Shown here piece after piece: positions 35,797 through 43,767 of a stretch of 64,000 nt of DNA. The position numbers and the translations under genes were made by a program. The notes under the pieces were generated by a model that saw nothing but the letters and a program-made list of their open reading frames with translations, had not been told where the DNA came from and did not search any database. Positions within the stretch are counted from its first letter, which is position 1, and each line of letters starts with the position of its first letter. The stretch lies in assembly GCA_019120175.1 (NCBI GenBank), contig DWVP01000022.1, forward strand, positions 62,001 to 126,000, written 5' to 3'. This stretch comes from Candidatus Corynebacterium faecigallinarum. Lineage in GTDB: Bacteria; Actinomycetota; Actinomycetes; Mycobacteriales; Mycobacteriaceae.

Positions 35797-36831
35797 TTAG
35801 CTCATCGGGTACTGGCTCTCATTGCGCAACGGCTCGACCAGCGGCATCGGCCGGTACTTCGTGCGCAGCTCACGCAGCGTGACGGCGTGTTGCTCCAGGC
35901 GCTTGTCCTCCGGGGTGGTGGGGACGAACTTGCGGGCCGGTAGTGGATTGCCGTCGATATCGGTGGAGATGAAGGTCATCGACGCGTGGATCGCCACCGG
36001 CAGGTTGCCGGTACCTTCCCGCGGGTCACCGGCGCGAAGGTGCACCGACACCGACAGGCTGCGCACGTCGGTCCGAATCACCCGGGCCTCGACCTCGACG
36101 AGGTCGCCGATGTGCACAGGACGGTAGAAGCGGAAACCGCCGGCGTACACCGCCACCGTCCGCTCCCCGGTCCATGCCGAGGTGCACGCCGAGGCAGCCT
36201 CGTCGATCCACTCCATGGCAGTACCACCGTGGACGTTGCCGCCCCAGTTGACGTCGGTGGGCTTGGCCATGAAGCGGTGGGTCATCCGGGGTGCGGTGGA
36301 GGCGTCCGGATCATCGGAGTAGGACTGCTTGAGCATCTCCTCCTCGATCGCCTTGCGCAGCTGCACGCGCGACATCGCGGCGTCCCGGACCCGGATCTCC
36401 TCCTCGGTCTTCGGCTCGTACGGCGGCACCGGCATGGACTTGCGGTCCTCGGTCATCGCCACGAAGATCACCAGGCAGTCGCAGGCGCGGGTGAACACGC
36501 CCTCGCGGGGGTCGGCGGACAGCACCTCGTTGACGATGTGCATCGACGAGCGGCCGGTGGCCACGATGCGCGAGCGGACCTCCACGATGTGGCCGGAGGG
36601 AATGGGGCGTGTGAAGTGGATGTGGCCCACATAGGCAGTCACGCAGTATGCGCCGGACCAGCCGACCGCACAGGCGTAGGCTCCCTTATCGATCCATTCC
36701 AGTACGCGGCCGCCGTGTACGCCGAGAGCACCTTGCATCAGGATGTCGGTGGGCGCAGCCATGAATCGGAGCGTCGTCTGGGAGTGCAGTTCTCGTCCCT
36801 GGGCGGCTGCCTGTGCTCCTGTATCCGGCAC
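35797..36831 (-). CDS. Acyl-CoA thioesterase with two hotdog domains
   Basis: A 344-aa cytoplasmic thioesterase of the acyl-CoA hydrolase family. The first hotdog domain (about residues 20-140) contains QGALGVHGGRVLEWIDKGAY and the second (about 185-300) GGNVHGGTAMEWIDEAAS, each with the family's conserved His/Gly and Asp environment. Such enzymes release fatty acids from acyl-CoA. The GTG start is supported by an AAAGGGA site upstream. It is divergent from the SCP-like gene. Confidence 0.85.
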   Translation of the reverse strand: MPDTGAQAAAQGRELHSQTTLRFMAAPTDILMQGALGVHGGRVLEWIDKGAYACAVGWSGAYCVTAYVGHIHFTRPIPSGHIVEVRSRIVATGRSSMHIVNEVLSADPREGVFTRACDCLVIFVAMTEDRKSMPVPPYEPKTEEEIRVRDAAMSRVQLRKAIEEEMLKQSYSDDPDASTAPRMTHRFMAKPTDVNWGGNVHGGTAMEWIDEAASACTSAWTGERTVAVYAGGFRFYRPVHIGDLVEVEARVIRTDVRSLSVSVHLRAGDPREGTGNLPVAIHASMTFISTDIDGNPLPARKFVPTTPEDKRLEQHAVTLRELRTKYRPMPLVEPLRNESQYPMS

Positions 36832-36877
36832 GGATTCCCTTTCGGTAGGTCGGTGATGCAGTCCATGGTACAGACCC

Positions 36878-36883
36878 TAAGAT
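36878..36883 (+). promoter_or_regulatory. -10 hexamer of the SCP-like gene
   Basis: TAAGAT ends 6 nt before the ATG at 36890, a leaderless configuration. Confidence 0.45.
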
Positions 36884-36889
36884 GGCTGC

Positions 36890-37291
36890 ATGACAGTCAG
36901 TAGAGTAGATCCTGCCGCCGTGCGCGCGGCCCTCCTTGACGTCTGGCCGTGGGTGTCGGCACCTGAGGGTACTCCGCGGCCACCGCGGGCGAAAGTCGCC
37001 GCCGCGGTGCGCCTCACCGTCGCCCAACTGGGTCAGGACGCCCCAGGTCACAGCGTCGAGGTCAGGGTGCCTCCCTTTGCTGCGGTGCAGTGCGTCGCCG
37101 GCTCGGTGCACCGGCGTGGCACCCCACCGAATGTCGTCGAATGCGATGCGCTGACCTGGCTGGGACTGGCCGGGGGACTGCTCGACGTGGACGCGGCGAT
37201 CGCCGCCGGTGCAGAGGTGTCCGGGGCCCACGCCACCGACATCGCCCACTGGTTGCCGGTCGTTGCAGTGCAGGACGGGTCGGGAAGGTAG
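36890..37291 (+). CDS. Sterol-carrier-family-like conserved protein
   Basis: A 133-aa small protein corresponding by position and sequence style to mycobacterial Rv0807, annotated as a sterol carrier family protein. The central RVPPFAAVQCVAGSVHRRGTP, then VVECDALTWLGLAGG are the recognisable stretches. No membrane segment or signal is seen. In mycobacteria and in C. glutamicum, as I recall, purF follows this gene; here purM follows after 70 bp. The function is not established. Confidence 0.65.
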   Translation: MTVSRVDPAAVRAALLDVWPWVSAPEGTPRPPRAKVAAAVRLTVAQLGQDAPGHSVEVRVPPFAAVQCVAGSVHRRGTPPNVVECDALTWLGLAGGLLDVDAAIAAGAEVSGAHATDIAHWLPVVAVQDGSGR

Positions 37292-37361
37292 TCTTGTGAC
37301 AGCCTGCTCCGCATGAATCGAGCGGAACGGGGCGCACGAGAGCAAATGAAAGCATGGGATT

Positions 37362-38462
37362 GTGACTGACCTGACCGACACCCCCGATACGTCCGACAAC
37401 ACCAACGGCGCGAGTTACGCCGCTGCCGGTGTCGACATCGAAGCCGGCGACCGTGCGGTGGAGCTCTTCGCCCCGCTGGCGAAGCAGGCCACCCGACCGG
37501 AGGTCAGGGGAGGTCTCGGCGGCTTCGCCGGACTTTTTGCACTGGGGGAGTACGAGAAGCCGCTTCTCGCCGCCGGATCGGACGGGGTGGGCACCAAGCT
37601 CGCCGTCGCCCAGGCGATGGACAGGCACGACACCATCGGACGTGACCTGGTCGCCATGGTCGTCGATGACCTCGTGGTCTGCGGCGCTGAGCCGCTGTTC
37701 CTGCAGGACTACATCGCCGTCGGTAAGGTCGTGCCCGAGAAGGTCGCCGAGATCGTGTCCGGCATCGCCACCGGCTGCGTCGACGCCGGTTGTGCCCTGC
37801 TGGGCGGCGAGACCGCCGAGCACCCCGGTGTGATGGAGGTCGACGACTACGACGTCTCCGCCACCGCCGTCGGTGTGGTCGAGGAGGCCAAGCTGCTCGG
37901 CCCCGACCGGGTCCGTAACGGTGACGTGGTCATCGCCATGGCGGCCTCGGGCCTGCACTCCAACGGCTACAGCCTGGCCCGCCACGTGCTCCTGGATCGC
38001 GCCGGTCTCGACCTCGACGGATACAGCGAGGAGTTGGGACGCACCCTCGGCGAGGAGATGCTCGAACCCACCCGTATCTACGCGCTGGACTGCCTTGCAC
38101 TGGCCGCCGAATGCGATGTTCACACCTTCTCCCACGTCACCGGTGGCGGTCTGGCCGCGAACCTGGCCCGCGTCATTCCGGACGGCCTGGTCGCCGAGCT
38201 GAACCGTGGCTCCTGGGAGCCGCTGCCGATCTTCCGGCTCATCGAGCGTCTCGGCAAGGTCTCCCGCGAGGAGATGGAGAAGACCTTCAACATGGGCGTC
38301 GGCATGGTCGCCGTCGTCGGCGAGGACGATGCAGAGCGCGCCCTGGCGATGCTCACCGCCCGCCACGTTGACTGCTGGAAGCTCGGTCAGCTGCGTCTCG
38401 CAGAGGACGGCGAGGACGCCTCCGGCGACGCCGTGATGGTCGGGGAACACTCCCACAGCTAG
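37362..38462 (+). CDS. purM: AIR synthetase (FGAM cyclo-ligase)
   Basis: A 366-aa enzyme that closes the imidazole ring of AIR using ATP. Motifs include SYAAAGVDIEAGDRAVE, GSDGVGTKLAVA, GGETAEHPG and FNMGVGMV. The GTG at 37362 (MTDLTDTPD) is the first plausible start after the upstream gene; no strong ribosome site is seen. The gene is not preceded by purF, its usual neighbour. A strong palindrome follows the stop codon. Confidence 0.95.
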   Translation: MTDLTDTPDTSDNTNGASYAAAGVDIEAGDRAVELFAPLAKQATRPEVRGGLGGFAGLFALGEYEKPLLAAGSDGVGTKLAVAQAMDRHDTIGRDLVAMVVDDLVVCGAEPLFLQDYIAVGKVVPEKVAEIVSGIATGCVDAGCALLGGETAEHPGVMEVDDYDVSATAVGVVEEAKLLGPDRVRNGDVVIAMAASGLHSNGYSLARHVLLDRAGLDLDGYSEELGRTLGEEMLEPTRIYALDCLALAAECDVHTFSHVTGGGLAANLARVIPDGLVAELNRGSWEPLPIFRLIERLGKVSREEMEKTFNMGVGMVAVVGEDDAERALAMLTARHVDCWKLGQLRLAEDGEDASGDAVMVGEHSHS

Positions 38463-38535
38463 CCCCGCACGACGCCCATCCCCGGTGGACCAGTGATCCC
38501 CGGGGGTGAGTCATATATCGAGGGGGGCAGCATGC

Positions 38536-38582
38536 AGAGAACCGGTGCCGGCGCAGATCATCTGCACCGGCACCGGTTCTCT
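38536..38582. terminator. 47-nt near-perfect palindrome between purM and the DUF3073 gene
   Basis: Sixteen-base arms, starting AGAGAACCGGTGCCGG and ending with its exact complement, enclose a smaller GCAGAT/ATCTGC stem, leaving one mismatch and a 3-nt loop. It lies between convergent genes and probably acts as a two-way terminator, although no poly-T tract follows either side. Confidence 0.65.
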
Positions 38583-38637
38583 CGGGGAGTGTTCCCGGGG
38601 GAGGGTACGGTCCCGTTACCGGCCGCGTTCCCGACCA

Positions 38638-38817
38638 CTACCGGTCGTTGGACTCCTCGGCACCCCAGTCGTCCCACTCCTCGTAGTCACTCTCATGAGA
38701 GCCTTCATTCTCAGAGGAGAGTTCACGCTGGAGACTCTCCAAATCCATGTCGGGAGAGCTGTACTTCAGCTGACGTGCAACCTTGGTTTGCTTTGCCTTC
38801 GCGCGGCCGCGACCCAT
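38638..38817 (-). CDS. DUF3073 protein
   Basis: A 59-aa protein beginning MGRGRAKAKQTKVARQLKYS, the signature of DUF3073, followed by an acidic tail (ESDYEEWDDWGAEES). The start is set at this ATG because the family always begins with MGRGR; longer readings add unrelated residues. In mycobacteria the same gene (Rv0810c) also lies beside purM. A nucleic-acid-binding role is suggested only by its basic N-terminus. Confidence 0.88.
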   Translation of the reverse strand: MGRGRAKAKQTKVARQLKYSSPDMDLESLQRELSSENEGSHESDYEEWDDWGAEESNDR

Positions 38818-38993
38818 GGCCTGACCCCCTCGGGTGTCCAGGCGAATGGCCGGGGAATTGTGGCCATTCGCGCTCTGTGTCTGTGTATCTCTTCTGCCAC
38901 CACAATAGCGGTTGTGGGCGCAGTTGTCAGACACACCCCTCCGTCGGGCTGAGGTTCCGCCTGTTCCCGCAGGTCAATTGCCGGTGGAGGTGG

Positions 38994-40226
38994 TCACGCC
39001 CTTCCCCTCAACCGGTCGACCGCCGCCTTGCCGGGCCGGGCGGACGTATCGACCCGGACATCATCGGGGTCCACCGAGGCATCGATGCCGTCCACGCTCA
39101 ACGGCGGCACGTCCGCACCGGCCGCCAGTTTCTCGATCACCTGACGCTTGAGCAGCGCCAACGCCACCGGGCCGAAATCGGCATCCTGGACGGTGCGTCC
39201 TATCCGGCCGACCGTCCTGCCACCGGCGGTGACCGCCGCACCAGGCTCCGGAGCGCGCTGCGCCGACCCGTCCAGCTGCAGCACCACCAACTGACGCGGC
39301 GGGCGACCGAGGTTGTGCACCCGCGACACCGTCTCCTGGCCGCGGTAACACCCCTTGTTCAGGTGCACGGCGGTGTCAGTGGGCAGGGCGGTGTCCTCGG
39401 CCAGTCGGGTGGCCTCGCCGGCGGCCAGGACGTCAGCACCGAGGAAGGCGGTGACCTCGTGGGGGATCAGTCGCTCATCGGTGTCCACGCCGAGCTCCGG
39501 CCACCGGTCCCGCACGCGCAGGGCATCGAGTGCCCAGCCACCGGTGGGGCGGGCCCCCTCGGCGACGAGTGCGTCCCACACCGGGATCTGGTTGTCGGGT
39601 GCCACCCACAGGTCGACGACCGGGCGCCCGCCACAGGTGCGGGTGGACCAGTAGGCCACCAGGTCATCGGCGACGGCGGGAAGGGGGCTGGCTGCCCCGG
39701 CACGGGTAAGCCCGGTGGCAGGGTCACTCACGGCACCCACGTCAGGGCCGGGGTTCACCACACTGACCCGGATCAGGTCGGCAGGCTCTACCTCCACCTG
39801 GGCCCAGAAGATCATCTTCCGCAGGAAGTCCAGCAGGGCAGTGTCATCGGCACCTGTACCACTCCCGACGTCCAACAGCAGCGTGTCGGGCGCGACCGCG
39901 GCGACACCGAAGAGATGCTCCACCCGCCCCTGGGCATCCAACAGCAGGCCGTGGGTGGCGGAGCCCTCCGGAATCGCGTCGATCTTCTGCGAGATGAACC
40001 CGTTGAGCCAGCTCGCGGCCTCCGGCCCGGTGACGAGGATGGCGGAACCGTCCCACCCGTCGACGACACCGGTGTCGCCTTCGTCGATCCGGGTCTGCTC
40101 GACCAAGGGGGCACCGTAGTGCCGGGCGGTGCCGAAGTCGGTGCCCGAACCATCCTCGGTACTGGCCCCGGCGACGTGGTCGACGAGGGGACTGACGATC
40201 TCTGGCGTGTGCTCTGTGACGCTCAC
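38994..40226 (-). CDS. ygfZ: YgfZ/GcvT-like folate-binding protein
   Basis: A 410-aa protein of the YgfZ family, which uses tetrahydrofolate in assembly or repair of certain iron-sulfur enzymes. The diagnostic motif KGCYRGQETVSR is present near residue 310, with its conserved cysteine. The N-terminal GcvT-like domain includes NGFISQKIDAIPEG and LLDAQGRVEHLF. The GTG at 40226 (VSVTEHTPE) is chosen because the longer reading extends into the pabC promoter. It is divergent from pabC. Confidence 0.85.
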   Translation of the reverse strand: MSVTEHTPEIVSPLVDHVAGASTEDGSGTDFGTARHYGAPLVEQTRIDEGDTGVVDGWDGSAILVTGPEAASWLNGFISQKIDAIPEGSATHGLLLDAQGRVEHLFGVAAVAPDTLLLDVGSGTGADDTALLDFLRKMIFWAQVEVEPADLIRVSVVNPGPDVGAVSDPATGLTRAGAASPLPAVADDLVAYWSTRTCGGRPVVDLWVAPDNQIPVWDALVAEGARPTGGWALDALRVRDRWPELGVDTDERLIPHEVTAFLGADVLAAGEATRLAEDTALPTDTAVHLNKGCYRGQETVSRVHNLGRPPRQLVVLQLDGSAQRAPEPGAAVTAGGRTVGRIGRTVQDADFGPVALALLKRQVIEKLAAGADVPPLSVDGIDASVDPDDVRVDTSARPGKAAVDRLRGRA

Positions 40227-40276
40227 CCCACCCACCCTAGTACCACCCGGCACCCCGTGTCAGGCACACACCGGCT

Positions 40277-40282
40277 TAGACT
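40277..40282 (+). promoter_or_regulatory. -10 hexamer of pabC
   Basis: TAGACT ends 8 nt before the pabC ATG. No ribosome site is seen between them. Confidence 0.5.
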
Positions 40283-40290
40283 GGTCGACC

Positions 40291-41187
40291 ATGAGCACCA
40301 GCACCCCGCCCGCAGGCCCTGCAGAGATTGTCGTCGACGTCCACCCGGCCGGCGGACCGGCCCCGCACCTGGTCGACGGCACGGTGCCGGTGATCCACAT
40401 CGACGACCTCGCCGCACGCCGCGGCGACGGAATCTTCGAGACGCTCATGGTCCGCGACGGCCGGGTCCGCAACCTGGAGCGGCACCTGGACCGCTTCGTG
40501 CGCGGCGCTGACCTGCTCGACCTGCCCACCCCGGACACCGGACGCTGGCTCGCCGCGGTCGACACGGCGCTGGACGCCTGGTGCGAGGCCGGCGGAGAGG
40601 AGGCCTCGTTACGGTGGCTGTATTCGCGGGGCCGCGAGTCCACCGGCGAGGTCACCGGCTGGGTGACGATCTCCCCGGAGTCCGCCTCGGTGGTCGACCA
40701 GCGCAGCAACGGGGTGCGTGTGATGACCGCCCACCGTGGCTTCTCGCTGAACATCGAGAGCGACTCGCCGTGGGCGCTGGTGGGTGCCAAGACCCTGTCG
40801 TACGCGATGAACATGGCGGCCCTGCGCCACGCCAAGGCGCAGGGGTTGGACGACGTGATCTTCGTCGCTGACGGCGACCGTGTGCTGGAAGGGCCGACCT
40901 CGACGGTGGTGGCGGTCACCGGACGCCGGATGGTCACCCCGGTGCAGGAGGTCGGCGTGCTGCCCGGCACCACCCAGGCCACCCTGTTCCGGCTCGCCGC
41001 CGAACAGGGCTGGGAGACCGGGGAGGAGGTGCTGACCGTGGACGATCTCAAGGCCGCCGACGGGGTGTGGTTGGTGTCCTCGGTGCGTATCCACGCCCGG
41101 GTCACCGAGATCGACGGGACCCCCCAGTCCCGCCCGGATCAGGCCGATGAGGTCGAGGCACTCATCGTGGAGGCCGCGACCCGCTAG
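40291..41187 (+). CDS. pabC: Aminodeoxychorismate lyase (fold-type IV PLP enzyme)
   Basis: A 298-aa enzyme of the branched-chain aminotransferase/ADC lyase fold that releases pyruvate from aminodeoxychorismate to give p-aminobenzoate for folate. It shows RRGDGIFETLMVRDGRVRN at the N-terminal domain, the PLP lysine in GAKTLSYAMN, and EGPTSTVV and PGTTQATLFRL in the cofactor site. In mycobacteria the same gene (Rv0812) is next to DUF3073 and Rv0813c, as here. The partner synthase pabAB lies 20 kb away in this window. Confidence 0.86.
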   Translation: MSTSTPPAGPAEIVVDVHPAGGPAPHLVDGTVPVIHIDDLAARRGDGIFETLMVRDGRVRNLERHLDRFVRGADLLDLPTPDTGRWLAAVDTALDAWCEAGGEEASLRWLYSRGRESTGEVTGWVTISPESASVVDQRSNGVRVMTAHRGFSLNIESDSPWALVGAKTLSYAMNMAALRHAKAQGLDDVIFVADGDRVLEGPTSTVVAVTGRRMVTPVQEVGVLPGTTQATLFRLAAEQGWETGEEVLTVDDLKAADGVWLVSSVRIHARVTEIDGTPQSRPDQADEVEALIVEAATR

Positions 41188-41235
41188 CTGTACTTCCCGG
41201 GGAGGTTGTGAACGGCCCACCGGGATGATGAGAAG

Positions 41236-41910
41236 CTAGCCGATCACCCGGGTGAGCTCGGCGGACATCCAGGGGGTGAGTTCACCGCCGGCCCCACCGG
41301 CCCCGCCGGCGAGGCGCTCGTCGACCCAACCAAGGTTGTTGTTCGGCATCAGGCCGTAGAGCCGCTTGCCGGGGCCGAAGTCGGCCGGGCCGGTCTCGGT
41401 GGCCAGCGTCGAGGCGCTCTCCAGCTCCCAGGCGCGCTCGTTGCGGGGGCGGCCGTACATGACCTCGACCACGCCGGTGCTGTGCACCGTGAGGAACTCG
41501 ATGTCGTCCTTCTCGCTGATCCGCACGAAACCGGTCTCCCGGACATCCTGGCCGGTGGCCTCGCCGTTGTCGTCCAGTCGCCAGATCCGCGAGCTGTAGG
41601 ACAGGTAGTTCTCGCCGTCGTGGGCGAAGACCAGCTGCTGCCCGAAGGCGTACTCGTCGCCGCCGTCGACGGGGGAGGCGTGGCCCTCGCCGCGCCACAC
41701 GCCGACCAGTGGCAGCAGGGCCAGCAGGCCGTCGTGCAGGTTCGGGCCCTCGCGGAGGTTGGCGGTGTCCTCGGCGACGGGGAGGTCACCCAGGGTGGGG
41801 AGGTTGCGTCCTGACGTCTGCTTGGCCTGCTCCTCGGCCCGGGCGACGGCCTCGTTGCCGCTGAGACCGCTGCCGCTGTTGCCGTTGGTACCAGTGTTCT
41901 CGGTTGTCAT
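41236..41910 (-). CDS. Nitrobindin-like heme-binding beta-barrel (Rv0813c/THAP4 type)
   Basis: A 224-aa protein with the nitrobindin/FABP-like beta-barrel. GVWRGEGHASP carries the family's GxWxGxG motif near residue 71, and QQLVFAHDGENYLSYSSRIW follows as in Rv0813c. Related barrels bind ferric heme and may handle nitric oxide or peroxynitrite. The first 45 residues are low-complexity and probably disordered. The ATG of MTTENTG is chosen over a longer reading that would overlap the lmeA-type gene. Confidence 0.85.
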   Translation of the reverse strand: MTTENTGTNGNSGSGLSGNEAVARAEEQAKQTSGRNLPTLGDLPVAEDTANLREGPNLHDGLLALLPLVGVWRGEGHASPVDGGDEYAFGQQLVFAHDGENYLSYSSRIWRLDDNGEATGQDVRETGFVRISEKDDIEFLTVHSTGVVEVMYGRPRNERAWELESASTLATETGPADFGPGKRLYGLMPNNNLGWVDERLAGGAGGAGGELTPWMSAELTRVIG

Positions 41911-41929
41911 GGGGGACAGCCTACCGGTC

Positions 41930-42856
41930 CTACAGTCCGGGGCGTTCGTCCTCCCCGAGTGGGGCGGACCGCGGTGCGAGGTCGGAGACACTGATCTTGG
42001 TGAAGTACTCCGAGGCCTCGATGAACAGGCTGCCGCCGGAGGTGTAGACCCGACGGGGTGCGCTGTTCAGCGGCAGGGAGGAGCTGGTGAACTCGAAGGT
42101 GAAGGCGTCCATCACCTTGTCCCGGGTGGCCTCGTCGAGGGCATTGATGTCGTCGGCGGAGCTGCCGCCCGGGGTGTCGGTGATCTCCACCGGTGTGAGG
42201 AAGACATCGCCCTGCCAGACCCGCAGGTCCAGGTTCACCTCGTACGTCCCGTCCTCACCGTCCGGGGTGCCGGAGAGGTAGGCCTCGGTCTCCCAGCCGC
42301 CCTGCGGGGAGGAGTTGTCCTGGCTGCGCAGCGTGAGGTCGCTGATGCCCATATGCTCCCCGAGCTCCACGGTGTCCATCTGGATCCGGGTGAACACCTC
42401 TTCGGCAGGGGCGTCGCGGAAGTCACCGGTGAGTACCGCCGACCGGTCGAGTGTGATCTTCCTCGCAGAGGACGCCACGGTCACCCGTCCGAAATCGGGG
42501 ATCTCGACGTCCCGGGACTCGACGTGGATCGACGGAACCTCGTTGGTCAGCACCGCGGCGGTGTAGGGCATACCGGTGACCAGAACCTCCGGCGGGGCGG
42601 CGAGGTGGGAGTCCCGGTAGATCCGGTCGGAGATCTGCTTCTCCACCCGGGCGGCCACGAGGCTGTCGGCGACGATCCCGACGGCAACCAGCGAAAACAG
42701 GGTGATCAGGATGATGACCAGCACGCGCAGGCCACGGCGTCCCCCCGTGCGTCCTTTCCCACGATCCTTCCCGTTCCGACCGCGCGTGCGGTCGGCGCCC
42801 CGGGTCTCAGGTGTCGGGGCGGTGGCCGGTTCGGTCGTCTCTGGGGTGTCGTGCAC
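41930..42856 (-). CDS. lmeA: LmeA-type DUF2993 phospholipid-binding protein
   Basis: A 308-aa envelope protein. A Pro/Thr/Arg-rich cytoplasmic N-terminus precedes a single membrane segment (about residues 44-66, GLRVLVIILITLFSLVAVGI), and the DUF2993 domain fills the rest. It corresponds to Rv0817c (LmeA), which binds phospholipid and is needed for lipomannan elongation in mycobacteria. The GTG at 42856 is preferred because a TATGCT hexamer lies 6 nt upstream; a longer reading would extend into the divergent glnR-type promoter. Confidence 0.8.
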   Translation of the reverse strand: MHDTPETTEPATAPTPETRGADRTRGRNGKDRGKGRTGGRRGLRVLVIILITLFSLVAVGIVADSLVAARVEKQISDRIYRDSHLAAPPEVLVTGMPYTAAVLTNEVPSIHVESRDVEIPDFGRVTVASSARKITLDRSAVLTGDFRDAPAEEVFTRIQMDTVELGEHMGISDLTLRSQDNSSPQGGWETEAYLSGTPDGEDGTYEVNLDLRVWQGDVFLTPVEITDTPGGSSADDINALDEATRDKVMDAFTFEFTSSSLPLNSAPRRVYTSGGSLFIEASEYFTKISVSDLAPRSAPLGEDERPGL

Positions 42857-42862
42857 CGCCTC

Positions 42863-42868
42863 AGCATA
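42863..42868 (-). promoter_or_regulatory. -10 hexamer of lmeA
   Basis: TATGCT on the minus strand ends 6 nt before the GTG start, supporting a leaderless transcript. Confidence 0.5.
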
Positions 42869-42910
42869 CAAAGCGCCTGTCGGTGCGTGACAACGACGAG
42901 GCCCGGGACC

Positions 42911-42932
42911 GGTCATGTTTCGGTCGTGTTTC
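42911..42932. promoter_or_regulatory. 11-bp tandem direct repeat in the lmeA / glnR-type control region
   Basis: GGTCATGTTTC and GGTCGTGTTTC are adjacent copies with one mismatch. An 11-bp period is the usual spacing of binding half-sites for OmpR-type regulators, so the neighbouring regulator may control this divergent region. Confidence 0.55.
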
Positions 42933-43007
42933 ACCGACCCGGCGGGTTAATATGCAGGTCGGCGCGGTGTAAGCTAGACGGTACCGCGACCGGAAAGGAT
43001 TCCCACC

Positions 43008-43727
43008 GTGCGACTTACCCTGCTCTCCGACAACCAGCACCTCCAGGAGGTGCTTCCGTCTCTTGAGCTGCTGACACACGAGGTGGACATGTGGCCACCG
43101 ACAGCGTCGTCGATCAAGGACATCGGAGTTGTGGACGCCGCGGACATCGTCATCGTCGACGTCACCGGAACCAACCTGCTCGCCGCCCGCGACATGTGTC
43201 GTTCGGTCGCCGCCGCCCACCCGACCCGCCCGGTCGCCGTGGTCATGGCCGAGAGCAGTGTCATCGCCCTCGACGGATCCTGGGCGGTGGACGACTTCCT
43301 GTTGCCCACCGCGAGCCCCACCGAGGTGGACGCCCGGCTGCGCATGCTGATGACCCGACGTCCGGTGCCGGTGGAAGAGGCCGAGGACACCCAGGTCGCC
43401 TCGATCGGTGCCCTGGTCGTCGACGAGGTCACCTACGTCGCCCGGGTGGAGGGACGCCCCCTCGACCTGACGTACAAGGAGTTCGAGCTGCTGTACTTCC
43501 TGGTGCGACACCCGGGCCGGGTATTCAGCAGGGAACAGCTGCTCAAGGACGTGTGGGGTTACGACTACTTCGGAGGAACCCGCACGGTGGACGTCCACGT
43601 TCGACGACTCCGGGCGAAACTCGGCCAGGACTACGACAAGGTCATCGCCACAGTGCGTAACGTGGGGTACAAGGCAGTGGATTTCGACAACGAACCCACC
43701 CTGCCCGCCGCTCGGTCAGGCCACTGA
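43008..43727 (+). CDS. Atypical OmpR-family regulator, GlnR-like (Rv0818 type)
   Basis: A 239-aa orphan response regulator. The N-terminal receiver keeps D51 (IVIVDVTG) but lacks the usual acidic pair, having LLSDNQ, and lacks the conserved lysine, having FLLPTAS; this is typical of GlnR-type receivers that do not need phosphorylation. The C-terminal winged helix has LDLTYKEFELLYFLVRHPG and RTVDVHVRRLRAKLG. It precedes mshD as Rv0818 does. Because corynebacteria normally control nitrogen genes with AmtR, the target set is uncertain. No sensor kinase gene is adjacent. An AAAGGA site precedes the GTG start. Confidence 0.8.
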   Translation: MRLTLLSDNQHLQEVLPSLELLTHEVDMWPPTASSIKDIGVVDAADIVIVDVTGTNLLAARDMCRSVAAAHPTRPVAVVMAESSVIALDGSWAVDDFLLPTASPTEVDARLRMLMTRRPVPVEEAEDTQVASIGALVVDEVTYVARVEGRPLDLTYKEFELLYFLVRHPGRVFSREQLLKDVWGYDYFGGTRTVDVHVRRLRAKLGQDYDKVIATVRNVGYKAVDFDNEPTLPAARSGH

Positions 43728-43767
43728 CATACGCCGACCGTGAGAAGTTACGGACTTGGAGACTGAC

